From Spongospora subterranea f. sp. subterranea (Eukaryota; Endomyxa: Phytomyxea; Phytomyxea; Plasmodiophorida), in the NCBI GenBank assembly GCA_049724395.1, contig JAUGWO010000166.1, positions 94,212 through 158,211 of the forward strand: a stretch of 64,000 nt of DNA, given 5' to 3'. The notes under the pieces were generated by a model. That model saw only the letters and a program-made list of their open reading frames with translations. It was not told the DNA's origin and did not search any database. Below, piece by piece: positions 63,011-64,000 of the stretch. The number at the start of each line of letters is the position of its first letter. Position 1 is the first letter of the stretch. Made by a program: the position numbers and the translations under genes.

Positions 63011-64000
63011 ATGAGGCGAATATTTATTTTATGGGCATTGCTGGCCCTGGTCGTTGCTCAAACCACACCACAAACTGGATCTAGCACTCCCGCCGAACGA
63101 CCTGGCGAGGGAGCTCAAACACTCATAGTGACGACTGACACTCATGTTAAGTTGCCAGAAAAAGGGCAATTAGAGGCTATAATTAGTGAGTTCCTTGAAA
63201 CTGGGCAATTACCAAAACAGGAAACAACAACAGATATGGAACATCAAAAGGGCGAGCTGAAAGAGGACGGGAAAAATGAAAGTGATGAAGCAGGAAAAGA
63301 ACAAAGCAAAAACGAGAAGCAAGATGCGCAAACCGGAATTCGAAAACAAGAGGAAAAAAAGAGGAATGAAACAGAAGGAAAGAAGGAGCAAAAGCAAAAC
63401 GAAAAGAAGAACGAGAAGAAACGAGAGACAAAAGAAGACGAGAAAGAAGAAAAAAAACAGGAGAATGAGAAGAACGAGGAAAATAAAGCAGAAAAAACGG
63501 AAGACATGAGACAAGAAGAGAAAGAACAGGAACTCGGAAAGAACAAGGAGCAGAAAGACGCAAGGAAAGTTGAAGATAAAAACTCAGAGAAGAATCAAAA
63601 GGAAGATGAGAAGAATGATGATAACAAAAGAGAGAGAGAGGAAAGAGGAAAAGAAGGACGAAAAAAGAAGTGCAAGAGACGAGAGAGGGAGAAAAAGAAG
63701 AACGGGACAAGGATGAACGGAAGGAAGAAACCAAGAAAGGAGAAAAAGAGGAGAAACAACAAGAAGATAACAAGAAAGAGAGGAGAAAGCTAAAAAGGAA
63801 GCGGACAAAAAAAAAGAAACAAAAACAGATGACAAGAGAAAGGAAGAGCAAAAAGAAGAAACGAACACAAAGGAAAAGACAGAACAACAGAGTAAAGAAG
63901 AAAACGAAGACGAAAATAAAGAAGAAAAGCGAGACGAGGAAAAGAAAGATGAAGAAAAAGACCAGAACAAGAAAGAGAAGAATCAACAGAAAAAAGAAGG
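63011..64000 (+). CDS. Secreted Lys/Glu-rich low-complexity protein, runs off the window
   Basis: It starts with a clear signal peptide (MRRIFILWALLALVVAQTT). A mixed segment follows (TPAERPGEGAQTLIVTTDTH, GQLEAIISEFLETGQLPKQE), then hundreds of residues almost entirely K, E, N, R, D and Q (for example EEKKRNETEGKKEQKQNEKK). No domain is recognisable after residue 80. The starting frame stops at 63793 after turning Arg/Lys-rich from about 63660. From there another frame continues the same K/E pattern (KKEADKKKETKTDDKRKEEQ) to the window end. So a one-base slip in an A/G run, or an intron, probably occurs near 63650-63670. Function unknown; extended charged secreted proteins act in matrix, mucus or mineral settings, but nothing here decides that. 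Confidence 0.6.

Noticed and set aside
63183-63986. Phe/Ser/Leu-rich open frames on the minus strand
   Set aside because: Complement of the purine-rich Lys/Glu coding tract; composition artefact.

Overview
This is a compact, intron-rich nuclear genome window of a eukaryote. About thirty protein genes lie on both strands, often tail-to-tail or head-to-head. Most have many small introns, usually about 45-60 bp with GT..AG ends, so most genes appear as runs of short open segments that change frame at each intron. I built the gene models by hand from phase-consistent splice sites and family similarity. Exon edges are predictions.

The organism very probably builds motile cilia or flagella: it carries the inner-arm dynein subunit DNALI1 and the axonemal TPR protein CFAP70, plus an SFI1-like centrin-binding protein and a TTBK/CK1-type kinase. 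That argues against nematodes and higher plants. The gene set would fit a compact-genome animal or a zoosporic relative of animals and fungi. I cannot name the species.

Layout. 1-12.3 kb: an unrecognised Ser/Asp-rich gene (+, cut by the window edge), then a giant USP9X/24/34-class deubiquitinase (-). 13.5-18.6 kb: an ENPP-type ectophosphodiesterase, a mitochondrial PPR-like protein, WDR83 (-), and a small LOTUS/CCHC protein. 19-26 kb: MCM2 (+), MPST sulfurtransferase (-), a DHHC palmitoyltransferase (-). 26.4-32.2 kb: a small unknown gene whose stop codon abuts that of a Golgi-type transferase-like gene, RAB6, a CCCH zinc-finger protein, and a small membrane protein. 32.4-40.9 kb: CAB39/Mo25, HSCB, UTP11, an SFI1-like gene, a poorly defined stretch with a 120-bp duplication, and a single-HMG-box protein. 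42.3-45.3 kb: CFAP70.

46.5-52 kb is the accessory island. It holds a broken retroelement gag remnant and then about 4 kb of a 58/62-bp satellite. A few satellite copies lie in inverted orientation before the main direct array, which has about 60 copies. Pieces of the gag remnant and its flank are repeated in inverted orientation at the join, so the satellite and the fossil element share a history.

52.4-64 kb is gene-dense again: UBE2M/UBC12, TSEN15, DNALI1, a UBL-UBA protein, an unknown gene, a TTBK/CK1-like kinase with an AT-hook tail, a small unknown gene, an EF-hand protein of the CIB/CHP/calcineurin-B family, and a secreted Lys/Glu-rich protein that runs off the end on an almost pure purine strand.

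The genes are mostly housekeeping (replication, neddylation, tRNA splicing, Fe-S assembly, rRNA processing, Golgi traffic) with a ciliary subset. There is no sign of operons or of a prokaryotic system. The best candidates for something new are the satellite/retroelement island, the AT-hook kinase, and the way stop codons, poly(A) signals and neighbouring genes are packed.
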